Positions 12,488 through 24,598 of a stretch of DNA of 64,000 nucleotides are shown piece by piece (the first letter of the stretch is position 1; each line of letters begins with the position of its first letter). The stretch covers positions 1,623,392 through 1,687,391 of the forward strand of contig VWZX01002867.1 in assembly GCA_013399015.1 (NCBI GenBank), written 5' to 3'. The notes beneath the pieces were generated by a model. The model was not told the DNA's origin. It saw only the letters and a list, made by a program, of their open reading frames with translations, and did not search any database. The DNA is from Galbula dea. Lineage: Eukaryota > Chordata > Aves > Piciformes > Galbulidae. The position numbers were made by a program, and so were the translations under genes.

Positions 12488-14078
12488 CATCTGTAGAAAT
12501 CCATTCCAGACCACAGAGGGATGGGGGATCCTTTCTCTGGAGTTGTTTGTCACTTAACATCTGATGTTCCTCAAGCCAAAACAAGATCTCTTGAACTTCA
12601 CTTCAGAGCAGTGAGGTCACTGCTGGCCACTGTGGTTTCACTCGATGGGGTTGCATTTGTACACTGCTCAAACATACCTGCAAAGCCTCAGCACCTTTCA
12701 TACATTTCCATGTTGGGGATGAAAAAAAAAAGGAGAGTGGAGAAATATCCTATTTTTCCTAAAATCTACCATGAGTATTTTTCCATCTTGGCCTGGCCCT
12801 GTTCAGAATGTGTGATTTTGCTGGCCTATGCCAAGGGCTCATTTTTTGGGGGTTATTTTTGTTTATATAAAGGAATGTATTTCACTGTCAGTATTAGAGC
12901 AGAGAACAAAATCTTTTGGAAGCAAGATCTCTGTTCAGTTGCTGGGTATTATTATATCTTTGGCTTTTCCCTGCTTTCTATGTCTCAGCAAGCTCCCTTT
13001 CACCACAGGAAGCCACAACAGCTCCCATGCCAACGACCTTCTTTCTTCTGTTCCTTCCTCAGGAGCTTCCCACTTTTCTAGCCACCTTTAACAGCTTGAT
13101 GCCACCAGAGGTGAAAAAGGCCTTTAACAGCTTCCTGGTGGTGTGATTGAAGGATGCTCCATTTGAAGAGGCATTGCCAATCATGCTTCTTGGGTGGCTG
13201 ATTGACATGGGCATTGTCAGTTCCCAGGTGGCCCCAGATGGACGAGCACCTGAATTCACCTGTGATGGAGGAACATGCATCACTGCTTGACAGCCTGAGC
13301 CCCATTAGAAGAAGAAAGGTCATTAAAGAAGCAATCTGCTGGCTTGTTCTTGCCATGCCCCTGTTTTGCATGGTCCAACTCAAACAAATGTCCAAGCTGA
13401 CATTCCAAGCATAATAAAGAGGTTTCCATATCCGTTGCACTTTGGTTGCACAACACCCTTCAATAGAAGTGTTCAGCTAATGGAAAACCAAAAGTGCTCA
13501 GGGAAAAGAAAAGACAAGGAAGAAGAAAAGAAAAAAAGAATACCCAAAAAATTGTCCTTTTTTTTTAAACATCCTCTTTGCTCTCAGCTGAGAAAGGAAA
13601 GGAGGATGTAGAGAAGAATGCAAAGAGCAAACATCTCAAAATGCCAGCAAGAGGCTTTTGGAAGATGATTAGAACCATTTGTGTGTGGTCAACACCAAAA
13701 AAAACCCTAAAAATTGGAGTTTGCAGCAAATGGAAGGGAGACAACCTCTGGTCTGTTCAGAGTCACAGGACAGATGCCAGGGTTTCTTCTGACTTTACAA
13801 CTTTTTCTTGGCCTATCTGGGTGAAAGACTGATTAGAAATGGGGGCTGAAATGCATGTTGAGAAACCTCCAAGCTTGTAATCCTAGCACAAGGGCAAAAG
13901 GAGACTTGCAATAAATCAGTCCTTGGCTGTCTGGATCACTTCTCAAATCCAGCAAGCAAAGACACCCAGCCATGGCCCTAGGTAATCAAATGTCCAATGG
14001 CCTGATCTCTGTAAGGGGATTTGCCTTGTGTTCACTGGGAAATAGATTGTCTGAATTACAGCTGAAGGGGGAAACAAT

Positions 14079-14251
14079 GGAAGAGAGAAAAAGGAGGAAA
14101 AAAAAAGAGAGAAAACAAATAAGAAAAAAGAGAGAAAAAAAGGAAGAAAAAGAGGAAAAATAAAGGAAGAAAAAAGGTAGGGGAGAGAAAAAGGAAGAAG
14201 AGAAAGAAAACAGAAAATTAAAAATATAAGAAAGAAAAGAAAATAAGAAAT
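14079..14251. repeat. Polypurine (A/G) tract, about 170 bp
   Basis: Almost entirely A and G on the plus strand, built of 'aaaaaggagg', 'gaaaaaaagg' and 'agaaagaaaa' style blocks with only scattered pyrimidines. It creates an artificial Lys/Glu/Arg plus frame and a Phe/Leu/Ser minus frame (13943-14254). Long mirror-like purine tracts of this kind can form triplex structure. Confidence 0.93.
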
Positions 14252-14461
14252 CAAGATTTCCTATAAAGAAAGCACAGACATGGATGGAAAGAGATTGATC
14301 TACTCCAAACCCATTTTTCCTTCAGTGGTGTCTTAGGTAAAAGGAAATAAACCAAGAGGATTGAATTTCACTGGGAGAATGAGTGTGAGGTCTGCTGTGC
14401 AAGCCAGATTTTCCAACCATACATTTAAAAGTGGTTACTCAAGTTTGGGTAAAAAAAATAC

Positions 14462-14478
14462 ATATATATATATATATA
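14462..14478. repeat. (AT)n microsatellite
   Basis: An uninterrupted alternating AT run of about 17 bp, flanked by 'aaaaaaatac' and 'aaacaaaaag'. Confidence 0.95.
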
Positions 14479-15267
14479 AAACAAAAAGTCCAACCAACAA
14501 AACCACTTACCCAATTTCCAAGCAGTCTGTGAATGGTGAGGTTGAGAGCTTTTATTTACAGCTCAGATGGAGAGATCTTTCCAAAGGAGGATGGTGTCAG
14601 GACTTTTTTCACTGCCCTCTTGACCTCTCAGGGGGTTTGTGTTGTGCTTTGTTTTATTTTTCACCATCCAGGGGTTTTAGTGAACATAAAATTCCTTTCC
14701 CCATGAATGCTCCCAAGAAAAATGGGGCAGCCAGCACAAGCTGCCAAAGGTCTGCTAGGTGCAAGAGCCATGAGCTCTCTGAGTTACTGGAGTGCCAGAT
14801 AATCAAAGGCAGCTCAAACTGGAAATCTTGTGCTCATGGTAAATTTAGCACCCATTCTATCCACTGGTAAAAGCAGGAGCAGCTGAAAACACTGTAGAGG
14901 GAAACTTAACCTCCAGAAATCAAGGAATCTCATTCAAGAAGAGTGCCCTTTATAAAGGCAAGAGGGTTAAAAACTGGAAAGGGTCTGACTGAGAGCTCCA
15001 GGAGTGTTGATTTCCAAGCTGAGAGACTCATTGAGCATGGGCAGAGGAAGAGCCTTTTTTGTGCTGTTGATTTTTACAGGATTAAAGGAGATAATTAATT
15101 TGCCACAACCTCAACCCAAAGAAAGCTAAAATAAAAAATAAATAAAAGAGAGGTTTGGCCTCCAGAACTGGTGATAACAAAGGTGTTGGGAATTCATTCT
15201 GCTCCAAGATTCAGCCCTTATAAATTACCCATGAGATTGGCTAAGCTTTTCATTAGCAGTTGTTAGG

Positions 15268-15313
15268 AGTAATTCACTCACCCTGGCTCTAGTAATTCAC
15301 TCACCCTGGCTCA
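15268..15313. repeat. 23-bp tandem direct duplication
   Basis: Two adjacent copies (15268-15290 and 15291-15313) of a 23-bp unit beginning 'agtaattcactcaccctggc'. They are identical except for the last base (t versus a). The near-perfect identity points to a recent duplication. Confidence 0.95.
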
Positions 15314-15838
15314 GTACTCAACCAAAAGAAATCCCTGGTGAGGCATTCAATCCATGAGACCTTATTAACCTCCCCAAACTGGCTTCTATTTTGAGCTGGC
15401 ATAACAATTCTCCTCATAACACCTGTGTCTCTGTAGGGACTAGTAAAACATTACATTCATTTCTCTGCTTGAATGCTTTCCCTTTGCAAACCTGGTTTCT
15501 ATATTTAACCTGACTTGCAGCAGCATCACCACAGATTTTGGGTTTGTACTGAATGTTTGTAGCTTTTTGGCACATCATAATCTCTTGGCACACCCTGAGG
15601 CTTCTAAATGGTGCTAATAAAAATCACTCCTTAGCCTTTTTAATCCAGAATGCTTTATGACTTGATCTGAAATAGGGCAGTTGCTCAAACTTTCTGGTCG
15701 TGTTGTAATGGTACAAAGCAGAAAAAGAAACCCAAAATTTGAGGAGGGGGCAGTGTTCTTCACCTCTTTTCCATAACTTTGTTTGGAATAGATATGAATT
15801 CAGCAATGGCAAGAAGCAGAGGTATTCAAAACTAGAAT

Positions 15839-16120
15839 TCATAGAATTGTTTGGGTCAAAAGAGACCTTCAAGATCCTCAAGTCCAATCACTAGCTCAAC
15901 ATTGCCACGTCACCTCTAAACCATGGCCCTCAGCACCACATCTCCAGGGCTTTTCAACCCCTCCAGGGATGGTGACTTCACCACTGCCCTGGGCAGCCCG
16001 AGCCAGGCCTTGACAACCCTTTTGGGGAAGAAGTTATTCTTAATGTCCAACCTAAACCTTCCCTGGCAGAACTTGAGGCTGTTTCCTCTTGTCCTGTTGC
16101 TTATTGCTTGGGAGAAGAGG
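15839..16120 (-). repeat. CR1 LINE 3' end, 'ctagctcaacattgcc' subfamily
   Basis: Antisense tail 'tcatagaattgtttgggtca', then 'caagtccaatcactagctca', 'acattgcca', 'accatggccctcagcacc', 'cagggatggtgacttcacca' and 'tgtttcctcttgtcctgttg'. The middle section marks a subfamily shared with 38689, 46382 and 56122 and distinct from the 7901/12142 group. The open frame at 15923-16138 is CR1 3'UTR. Confidence 0.95.
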
Positions 16121-19100
16121 TCCCTTCTCCAGGCTTAGCTGATAGCTAGCTCTCAGGAAGCAGGTAAATGATCTACTTTCCTTTTCCTTCTTAATGACAA
16201 ATAAAGAAAGAAGTCTGTTTTCTGTGTTCAAGGAATCAGCTTATCTTTATGATCCTAGTAGAAAAAAACTACCACTTCAGAAATTTTCTGGTTGTGATTT
16301 GATTTTTATGGAGACATTTTGTCCCTCTTTCTAGCTTCAATCAACGTTGCAGCAATAATCTAAGAACCAAGAACCTCTTCAAAAGGGATTTTTATCAACA
16401 TTGTCTTTGTGCTGCTAGGGGAGTGGGGAAAGAATTCAGCTGTATCTCTTTATCTTCAGTGGAAGGAAAGCACTCAGACAGATATATTGCAATTCTTATC
16501 TTCTCCCCTGTGTCTCACACATGTTCTATGGGAGGGAAATTTCAGTTCAGGGAACATGCTAAAAGTTAAAGGAGGATAACAGTGCTCAGGGGACAGAGCT
16601 GAGATGTTGTCTCTGCTGCTGAGAGTGGCTGCAGGAAGGTGCAAGCCCAGGGCTGCAGCCAGGATAACTGCCAGAAATGGCTCCCTTTGCTATGTAAAGG
16701 AGAGAAGGAGCTGCCACTTCCATTCTTCCCTCTTTTCCAGTTACAAAGAAATTTGCTCTTTCTCTTCCTAACTCACTGAGAGGGCAAAGCAATTCCTCTC
16801 AGTAAATAAAATCAGTGACAACATTTGCTTCCTCAGAAATGCTGCTGATAGACTTCCCTTTTGTGATGAACCTTAGAAACATCCTGCCTCTTAGTTTCTG
16901 GTCCTCAGCTACAAAATTGGGCTTAGATGAAATGGATGTTTGTGAAGCCTGCAGTGATACTGGAAAACAAGCTTTGTCCACTCAGTTCTACATGCTAACT
17001 CCTCCAAACTTCTATATCTAAACTAAACCAGATACCAAAAAGGGAAACCTTGGCCTGCATTAAGATTGTGGCATTTTTTCTGCCTGCCAGCTGCAAAACA
17101 CCCTAATCTATAGCACTACCCTCCCAGGCAGCAGAGGGGATCCTAGACACCAAGTTTGCTCTCCTGAGAACAGATATCTTTTGTTGCTGTCTTTGAAGAG
17201 GAAAACAATATTTTGCTAAGAGATATTAAAGTCAAACCTCTGATGTTTTTTTGCTCACTTGCTGAGAATTCAAGGAACCTTATTATTGCTGAGAAGTGAG
17301 TCAGGGGTGTGACCTGCAGAACCATGCAAGTGTTTGAGTAATTACAGAGTGGGGGTTCCAAATGCACCTTCTTTTTCATTCTCTGTGGAGTAGTTCCTGT
17401 TCTTCATATCAAATATTGCAGGTAACTTGTTTTGGAGATGAGAGAAAATGGGGTGAGGAAGTGGCAGAATCCTTCTTAGAAATTAAGACAACATCTTCCC
17501 ACCCCCAAAACTGTAATGGTTCTATCTAGGGGGGGAAATGCATTTCACATGAGTTTTCATTTCTCATTGAGTTCTATGCTGTAATGTAGAAACATGGTGA
17601 AAAGATTGGGAATTCTGTACTGAAGATAGAGAGTTTTCACAGCTGAGTTTTGATGATCAGTAACAGTGAGCCTGAAGGGAACTTGTTTCCTTCCAGCCAA
17701 AGCCCCCACAGAGGAAAGCGAGGTTTTGGAAGCACGAAGGACAGAGTTGTCTTCCCCTGACCTTGCCATCTTATTAAAAGATGGATCTACATCCAGCCTC
17801 TGTTCATCCCTTCAGGTCTCAGCTTTCCATCTCTGGCAGGAACTGGTCCCAGTGCCAACTTTTGCATTGACAAAGATTTGAGCTGACACCAGCAGCAATA
17901 CTTCTGCAGTAAACTTGACACCAGACACATTTGCCACAAGGAGAGACTGTAGATAGAGCTCTTTAACAAGTGTGTCAGCTTAACTCACTGCAACTCCTTT
18001 TACAGCAATAATACTTTTCCTACACAGGGAATTCCAGTAGGGGAGATCTGTCTGTGGAGCACTGTCAGCCTGCAATGGCACTCAGGACAGTGTCAGCATC
18101 TCTGTGTTTATAAGCCACTTGGATGTTATGATAATAAGACCAGATGAGAGTTCACCTCTAGAATCTGCCAGCTGCTGGCTGCTCTATCCCTGTTTGGTTC
18201 ATGAGTTTTAACAAGATGTTTCTGATCTATGATCAATCTAAACCTCCCAGATAAAATCTGGTGGAATGTCCTGAATCCTGAATCAAACACTCAAGGCTTC
18301 GTTTTCTGTCGAAGCATAAGGTTGCCCTGTTTAGCTGGAGCTCTGGAAATGAAAGTGGTTTCTAATCTTCCTTTCTCATCTAACATTTTTTAAAACAGGA
18401 TGGAGCTGGCAGGTGAGATATCAAACAGAGAGCAGCCAGTGCAGCTGGAATATCTTGGAACCGAAATGCATCTCATAAGCTTATCAACATCAGCAGCATC
18501 TCAGACCAAGTTCTGCCAATACATATCCATAAGCTTTGGTTTGGGTTTCTCTAGTGCCAGAAATCTGTCAGCCTCAGCAGGACTGAGGCATGTAAGGAAA
18601 AGTTCTCCCTGTGCATAAACACTTTCAAGTGAAACCCTTAGTGTGTTCACAGATGATGGCTTTTAGTGTTGTTGTCACTGTCACTAAATGAACTAATAAT
18701 TAAGCAGCATTAAATGGCTCTATGCTATACTTAGGCATAATTTATAATTAATAGAGTGGTGTATTTAATAGGGTAGTGCATTGACAGCCCAGCCTGACCT
18801 CTTGGTGTTTGCAGGTGTGCAAAAGTAAGATGTGACCCAGAAAATAAAGATCACAAGCTCAGCAGTGATTTGGAAATGAAGTCAGTGACATGTGAGCAAT
18901 ACCAGGTTGACTTCAACCACAAGGCTGTGTGTGCATTTGACTCTTGCAGCCTTTTGTGATGAGGGTGGATAGTCCACAGTGTGTGCTCCAAAGCCTCTGC
19001 TGTCCACAGTGTGACACCCTGTGGCTTCCCCAGGGAATCAGAATTGGTCCCTGTGCCAGTGAAACCTCCAGAAACCACAAGTCAATGCTGTGCTCCACCT

Positions 19101-21589
19101 CCCTCTTAGTCTCATATCATGCATGACATGTCCTTTCAGGCAGGTTTTCAGATACAGCTTTGGTTTTGTGCCTCCTCCAAGGACTCAGAAGGAGCTCAGA
19201 TGAGAGAGGCACAGAAAGCCTTTGAGGGCTACCAGAGTCCCCAGCAACGATGCTGTCCCAGCACGAGCTCTCGTAACCCAAAACCGACTTCTTTCTCCTG
19301 GGTCTCAAGTGAAGCAACCCAACATTGCAATCCTGTCCCTTCTCTTGACTTGAGCCCAGGCCTCCCAGCTGCAAAATCAATAGAAAGTGCCTGCTTTCTC
19401 TTGAAAGCTGCTTCACTGGCTGCTGTTCTTGCTCCCCCAGCTGAATTTGCATTAAAGAAAGACCTGCGATCTTTGGCATCCCCTATCCCAAACCCCACAT
19501 TGAGCCTATGGAGTTGGCAGTTGTCTTCACGCCCACATCTGTCTCTGCTGGCCACAGCTGATTTATGGTTAATATCTTGAAGGCATGTGGTGCCAGTCCC
19601 ACATTGAGCTCTGGATTGTGGTGGTCTGTCTGTATTTGTTGAAATTGGGCCCAAAGAAGCTGGCTTGGAGCAGAGACTGCGAGGAATGTGAGCCAGTGGC
19701 CGTCCAGACAGCTCTGTCAGCAAGCTCAGGAAACTGGCTGAAAAATACTGGGAAGAGGCCCAGATTTCAAACAACCTGTGGAGCTCTCATGAGAACACAC
19801 TGTTTTAGAACAGAAAGCTGAGTGATATTCTTAATTACAGGTTTTAAAAGGAAAAAAGAAAGGTTAATGATGTCCCTTGCAGAATGCAAGGCATGTTCCC
19901 CAAGTCACCTTCCTTGAACAAGGAGACTTTATCCTCTTGGGTGGAGATCCCATTTTCATGGGCTGAATTATGTGGTTTTCCTACCTGGGCAGAGATGAAG
20001 ATCAGGGCAACTGCTGGGGTCCCACAGCTGTGGGTTGATGGTTACAGCAACATACAGAGAAACCTTTAGCTCAGGGGTTGGCATTCATGGGCTTGTGCCA
20101 GCAGCCCACCACCATTCCCCAGGAGTCACCTTGGAGCTGATGATGGATGTTGCTAGTTCAGGCTGTCATCCCATAAAAAAGAGGCTAATAGCTATAAGCC
20201 CAAGAGTTTCAAGTCCAAAGGGCAGTTTTATCTTCTGAGCTGATGGGCTCTATGGTCTTATAGCAGGGACAGGATACCTGTAGCACAGATATGGTTTAAC
20301 CAAGAGCTCGCTTTAAGGCTCAATATTGAAGAAAAAGGGTGAAATGCAAGGGTCTGGCATGTTTGCTGGATGATCTAATGATCCCTTTTGGTATTAAATG
20401 TCATGAATTTAGGCTCTGGATGGATTCTGATGCTTTATGTCAGTCAGAGTCTAGCCTGAAAGAATAAATTGCAGCCTTTAATCACAAAGAGGCACCTTGT
20501 ACCCTGTCTGCACAGTTAAAACTGCACTGGGATGCTTTCTCTTGATTGTTTTCCTTTTTAATTTATTGGTCATGTGGTTGGGTCAGCAGATCTGGAGCCT
20601 GGGAAATGGCACAGATTAAATATGAGGCTGCAATTCATGATAGCTGAGCACTGGAGTCTATATATATGTAGGGACAGTGTTTCACTGCTTTTGCAGGTCA
20701 GGAAGTGACTCTCCTGTATCCTGATTTGTGCAGAGCTTGCAAAGAAAGATCAGTTAAACCTCTAATTTTATTCACAGTTCACTTGATTGGAGAGGATTTT
20801 ATCTCAATTTAAAAGCACACAGAAGATGAGCTTTAAACCACTGACAGAAGCTGCTCCTGAAATGCAAATTGGGAAAAACCAAAAGCAAGCTTGCTAAGAG
20901 TAAACTGCTTTATTTAACTTGAAAAGATTTGATATGAATGGAAAGAGATTTCTTCCTGTGTTTAAAGACTGATCTTCTCTTTATTATTCCACATGTCAGT
21001 GCTCTACAGACTTCTCTGAATGTCAGTGATGACATTAAGAAGGGGAGTAAACAAAGGGAAGCACATTAAAACCAAGCTCTTGATAGTGCCTCGAGGTTAA
21101 ACAGGATAAAGCCTTCCTTGTAATATTTGTCAGAGGATAAAATGATGTGGCTCTATAAAACTTCAACTATAGCTGCCTTTCACAAAGGTTACCTGTCCAA
21201 TGCATGCTTCTTTTGGGCAGTGGCTTGGTAGCAATGATTGATGCCAACTGGCCTAGAAATGATGAAGATTAGTTTATGGCTCAGTCCTGCATCTCTGTTA
21301 AAAGTGTCTGTTTGAAAAGCAGGGTTGGGAGGGAAAGAAGGGAGAGGACTTCAGAAGCTTCCAAATGGAATGGAAAGCCAGTGTGACAGAGCACTGGACT
21401 CTTTAACACCTATATTTAGTACCTCCTGATCCCCACTGGCTGTTATATGGACAAGGATTAAATGCTGGCCTTGATGGAGAATTCTGCACTATTTAATAAG
21501 CTCTGGACACAGCCTCAAATTACTGGTCCAGAAATAAGGATCTGCAAGGCACTTCTGGGGGCTGTTTCCTCTTTTTAATTACTTAGCTC
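16121..21589. other. Unique noncoding sequence without visible CR1
   Basis: No gene and no CR1 tail on either strand. Positions 18660-18800 and 20500-21320 are AT-rich unique sequence of the type often found in conserved noncoding elements. Positions 19119-19774 carry unusually many CpG for this window and are open on both strands. Confidence 0.5.
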
Positions 21590-21960
21590 CTTACTCTGCT
21601 ACTTCAGCAGGAAGCTCATTCCAGAGCCTTTTGCTGCCAATGGAAATGGCTTGGTCTGAGGAGACCACCAAATTCAGCAAGCTAGGTGTTTTCAGATCAT
21701 TTATTTTTCCCTCTAAACCCATAAATACCTCTCTGGCCAGCATGTGCTGTCTGTGCCAATATTGTTCTTTATCCAGCCAGTTTTCCCTCCCTGCCAGCAT
21801 GTTTCCCTAGATGCAGGCTTAGGAGAGAGTTGGGTCCCTGCTCCATCTCTGCTTTGCTGAGCTAAGGAGAGCAAGGTCCTTATTGCACCAAACATCCTCA
21901 TACCTTCCCACTGCATCAGGTAACTGAAGGCATATGATATTCCAGGTGAGGGCTAATATC
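21590..21960 (-). repeat. Possible ancient, highly diverged interspersed repeat
   Basis: Read on the minus strand, 21591-21800 ends in a short stretch (ISIGSKRLWNELPAEVAE). This resembles the 'LWN.LP.E' tail seen at the ends of some LINE and related reading frames. The plus-strand wording 'aggaagctcattccagagcc' and 'atattccaggtgagggcta' recalls old amniote repeats. Divergence is heavy and I cannot assign a family, so the call is tentative. Confidence 0.25.
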
Positions 21961-24578
21961 TTTCACCATCACATTCCTATTTTCCTCTTCTCAATGCATT
22001 CACTCAGTGTGAATTCACCTGCCTCTTCCTAAAGCAAGTCACACTAGCAGCCTGTAGTCTTACTGGGAATGGGAATTCCTCTGTTTTTCCCAGCAATAAG
22101 AACAGAACAGAATAGATCAGAACTGAATAGAGAGTCTGACTTACACAAATTCTCATTCCCTCCATCTCCTGCAGTCTTAAATGTAATGTCTTTTATATTA
22201 CAGCAACCTTCAGGGTTCACTGGTTCTCTCTAGCTGCTCTCTGAGCCTCTTTTGTAACAATTAGGTCTCCAGGCTTAATTTTGCTTCTTTGTCTAATCTT
22301 GTCTGCACTTTGCTACTTTGGTTCTTGAGAAGACTTAAAACAGGTCTCAAGATGGATCTGTGGGAAGCACAGGGATCAGGGAAAGACTTTATGGTTGAAT
22401 TACCTCAGGTAAATTCACATCACATTTTGTTTCTTTTCATTCCCTTGATGTCTGCAATCACCCTTTGCTCTTTCCTTTTTTTCCCCTAAAGCTTTTCATA
22501 TCACTGAGCATAGCTGCAGGCATCTGCAGTTGCTGCTGTTCTGACTGATGGACTCTGCCAGTATCTCCACACTTCTGGGTGATTTCTTTTTTCCCCTCTG
22601 CACACTGATTTCAGCATATTGAGTCCTCTGAGCCTTTTTTCCCACCTCAGATGTGGTAACTTCCATCCCAGCCACCCATGAGCCTTTACTCCATATTCCA
22701 TACACTCTTCCTTACTGAACACACATGCAAATGCATTCATTTAATGCTAGGAATTCTACTTAGTTTCTTTTACTTTCATTGCTGCCCTGACTGCATAGCA
22801 AACCCACAGCTTCTTTTCTGCCTCACTTTTGTTCTTCTGGTTGAAGAACTTCTGTTGTTTATTTTAATATCCTTTGCAAGGTCTAACTCAGCTGGACTTT
22901 TGGCAGTTCTCACTTTACCCCTATGCTTGCTGACCTCTCCAATGCAGCTTCCTTTGCAGATTCATCTCTTTTTCCATTCTTATCCCTGACAGACCCTATG
23001 AAGTGAGCCACTTAGCTCTGGACCCTTCAAGTTTTTTTTCTTCTCTTATTTGCAGTGTGAGACCCACATCAGTTTTCCACTTCTGGTGCACAGGCTTTTC
23101 AAACATCCTGCAAGTAGAAGACAGCAAAAGCTTAGCTGAAGTTGATTGCCCTAGTCAGAGCCTTTAATAATCAGAGGTTACTCCTTGAAATCAAGCCAAG
23201 CAAGCAAGTGGACTTGATAGGTACAAACTTGGGCCTTTTTATTCTCTCCCCTTCTTTAGGTCAGCTCACAGTGGCTGAAGTTTTATTCTTTTGCTCAATC
23301 TCCTCTGCCAGAAAACCATCTTTACATGCCAAAACCAAAAAAGAGGCTTTGAATGTATTTACTTCTATGGTTTTCTGGTAAAAATATCTACTAGTAATTC
23401 CCTCTCAGGGTAACAAGGTCTTGCCATTACTGGTAGTGTTTCTTCTCCCATCTGTATTTGGCAGTTATGATCTCATGTGTTGAAACAATTCCTTGTGGTA
23501 TTACATTTCCTAATAATATTTCAGACCTTTATTCAAACCCTAAAATGTGAGTGATTTCCTGAGAATTAAAAGAGATGTCACCACTTTGAGCTTGACACTG
23601 CAATCATGATGATGGATAACATGGTGTGCATTAAAGAAGGGACCAAAATACTCCAAGGGAATGAGCTAGGGTGTTATAAAATGAATAAGACAAAGTTACC
23701 TCTGACCCAGGAGCTCACCAACAAAGTCTAACAATACCAGCATTGAACCTGGGAAGACCCTTCATGTGCTGTGGCTCTTTACATACAGGATAACTTGAAT
23801 CCCTCTGTTTAGAGAAGAAACAAAATGATTCACTGAGCTCTCACAAATGCATCCACAGAGCAAGAGCAAGATCTGTAATCACTGACTTCCCAGTTGCTAG
23901 CACACCTGAGTGAAGAGAACAACAACCTTGCTTGAAAGAAACTTCTCTGACATTGCCTAAGGGTTTGATCCTTTTAAGGATGTAAAGACATGAACATGAC
24001 TCATTACTTGTGTTACCCAAAAATACTCTTCCACACCATTAATTAACCAAAAAATCAAAGGTTTGATGAGGTTTTCCAAAAGGTGTCTGCTTTAGTTGCC
24101 TTCAGTTTTAATCAGAAGCTTGCAAGGTTTCTGCAGTCTCTCCAATGACACCTGAAAGGTCTGGGCTTTCACACAGCTGCTGTCCTACAGCAACAGCAAC
24201 CAGCAAAGGAATCCCAGCAGCTGAAACTCCCATCGAGATACATGAGGGCTGAGGTTGCACAATCATGACTTAATCCTGTGTTGCTATTTGTTTTGTGGTT
24301 GCAAAATCTGGACAAATAGCCAGAGATCAGGTTTCTTCAGCATCTCTGCCACAGAATGTCATGGGGGCCAGAAGAATGTGTTCAGGAAGGGATCAGGCAG
24401 ATTCATGGTGGATAAGTTCACTGGTGGCTACCAAACATGGGAGTTTGGATGTAATGCCTGGTTTACTTAGTTCCTAAACTGCTGGGAGCTGGAAGGACAA
24501 ACCAGGGAAGTGATCATTCTGTTCTTGCTCTTATGCTTAAATTGTTTTCCCTAAACATCCTGCTACTAATAGAGCAGA

Positions 24579-24598
24579 AGGAGGAGGAGGAGGAGGAG
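24579..24598. repeat. (AGG)n trinucleotide repeat
   Basis: About 6-7 units of AGG/GGA followed by 'taatagtag'. Confidence 0.92.

Larger units (their letters stand above)
12488..15838. other. Unique noncoding sequence
   Basis: No recognised gene. A 186-codon plus frame (12521-13081), the longest in the window, begins 34 bp past the CR1 boundary and matches nothing I know. It overlaps two other open plus frames, so I do not call it. Separately noted inside the block are a broken coding-like frame at 13099-13290, an A/G-rich tract at 13500-13547, the polypurine tract, a TA repeat and a 23-bp duplication. Confidence 0.5.

Noticed and set aside
12521..13081. 186-codon open frame, longest in the window
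   Set aside because: No recognisable domain, overlapped by other open plus frames, and starts just past a CR1 edge. AT-rich noncoding DNA of this length yields a few such frames by chance.
13943..14254. Phe/Leu/Ser-rich hydrophobic frame
   Set aside because: Produced by the polypurine tract read on the minus strand.
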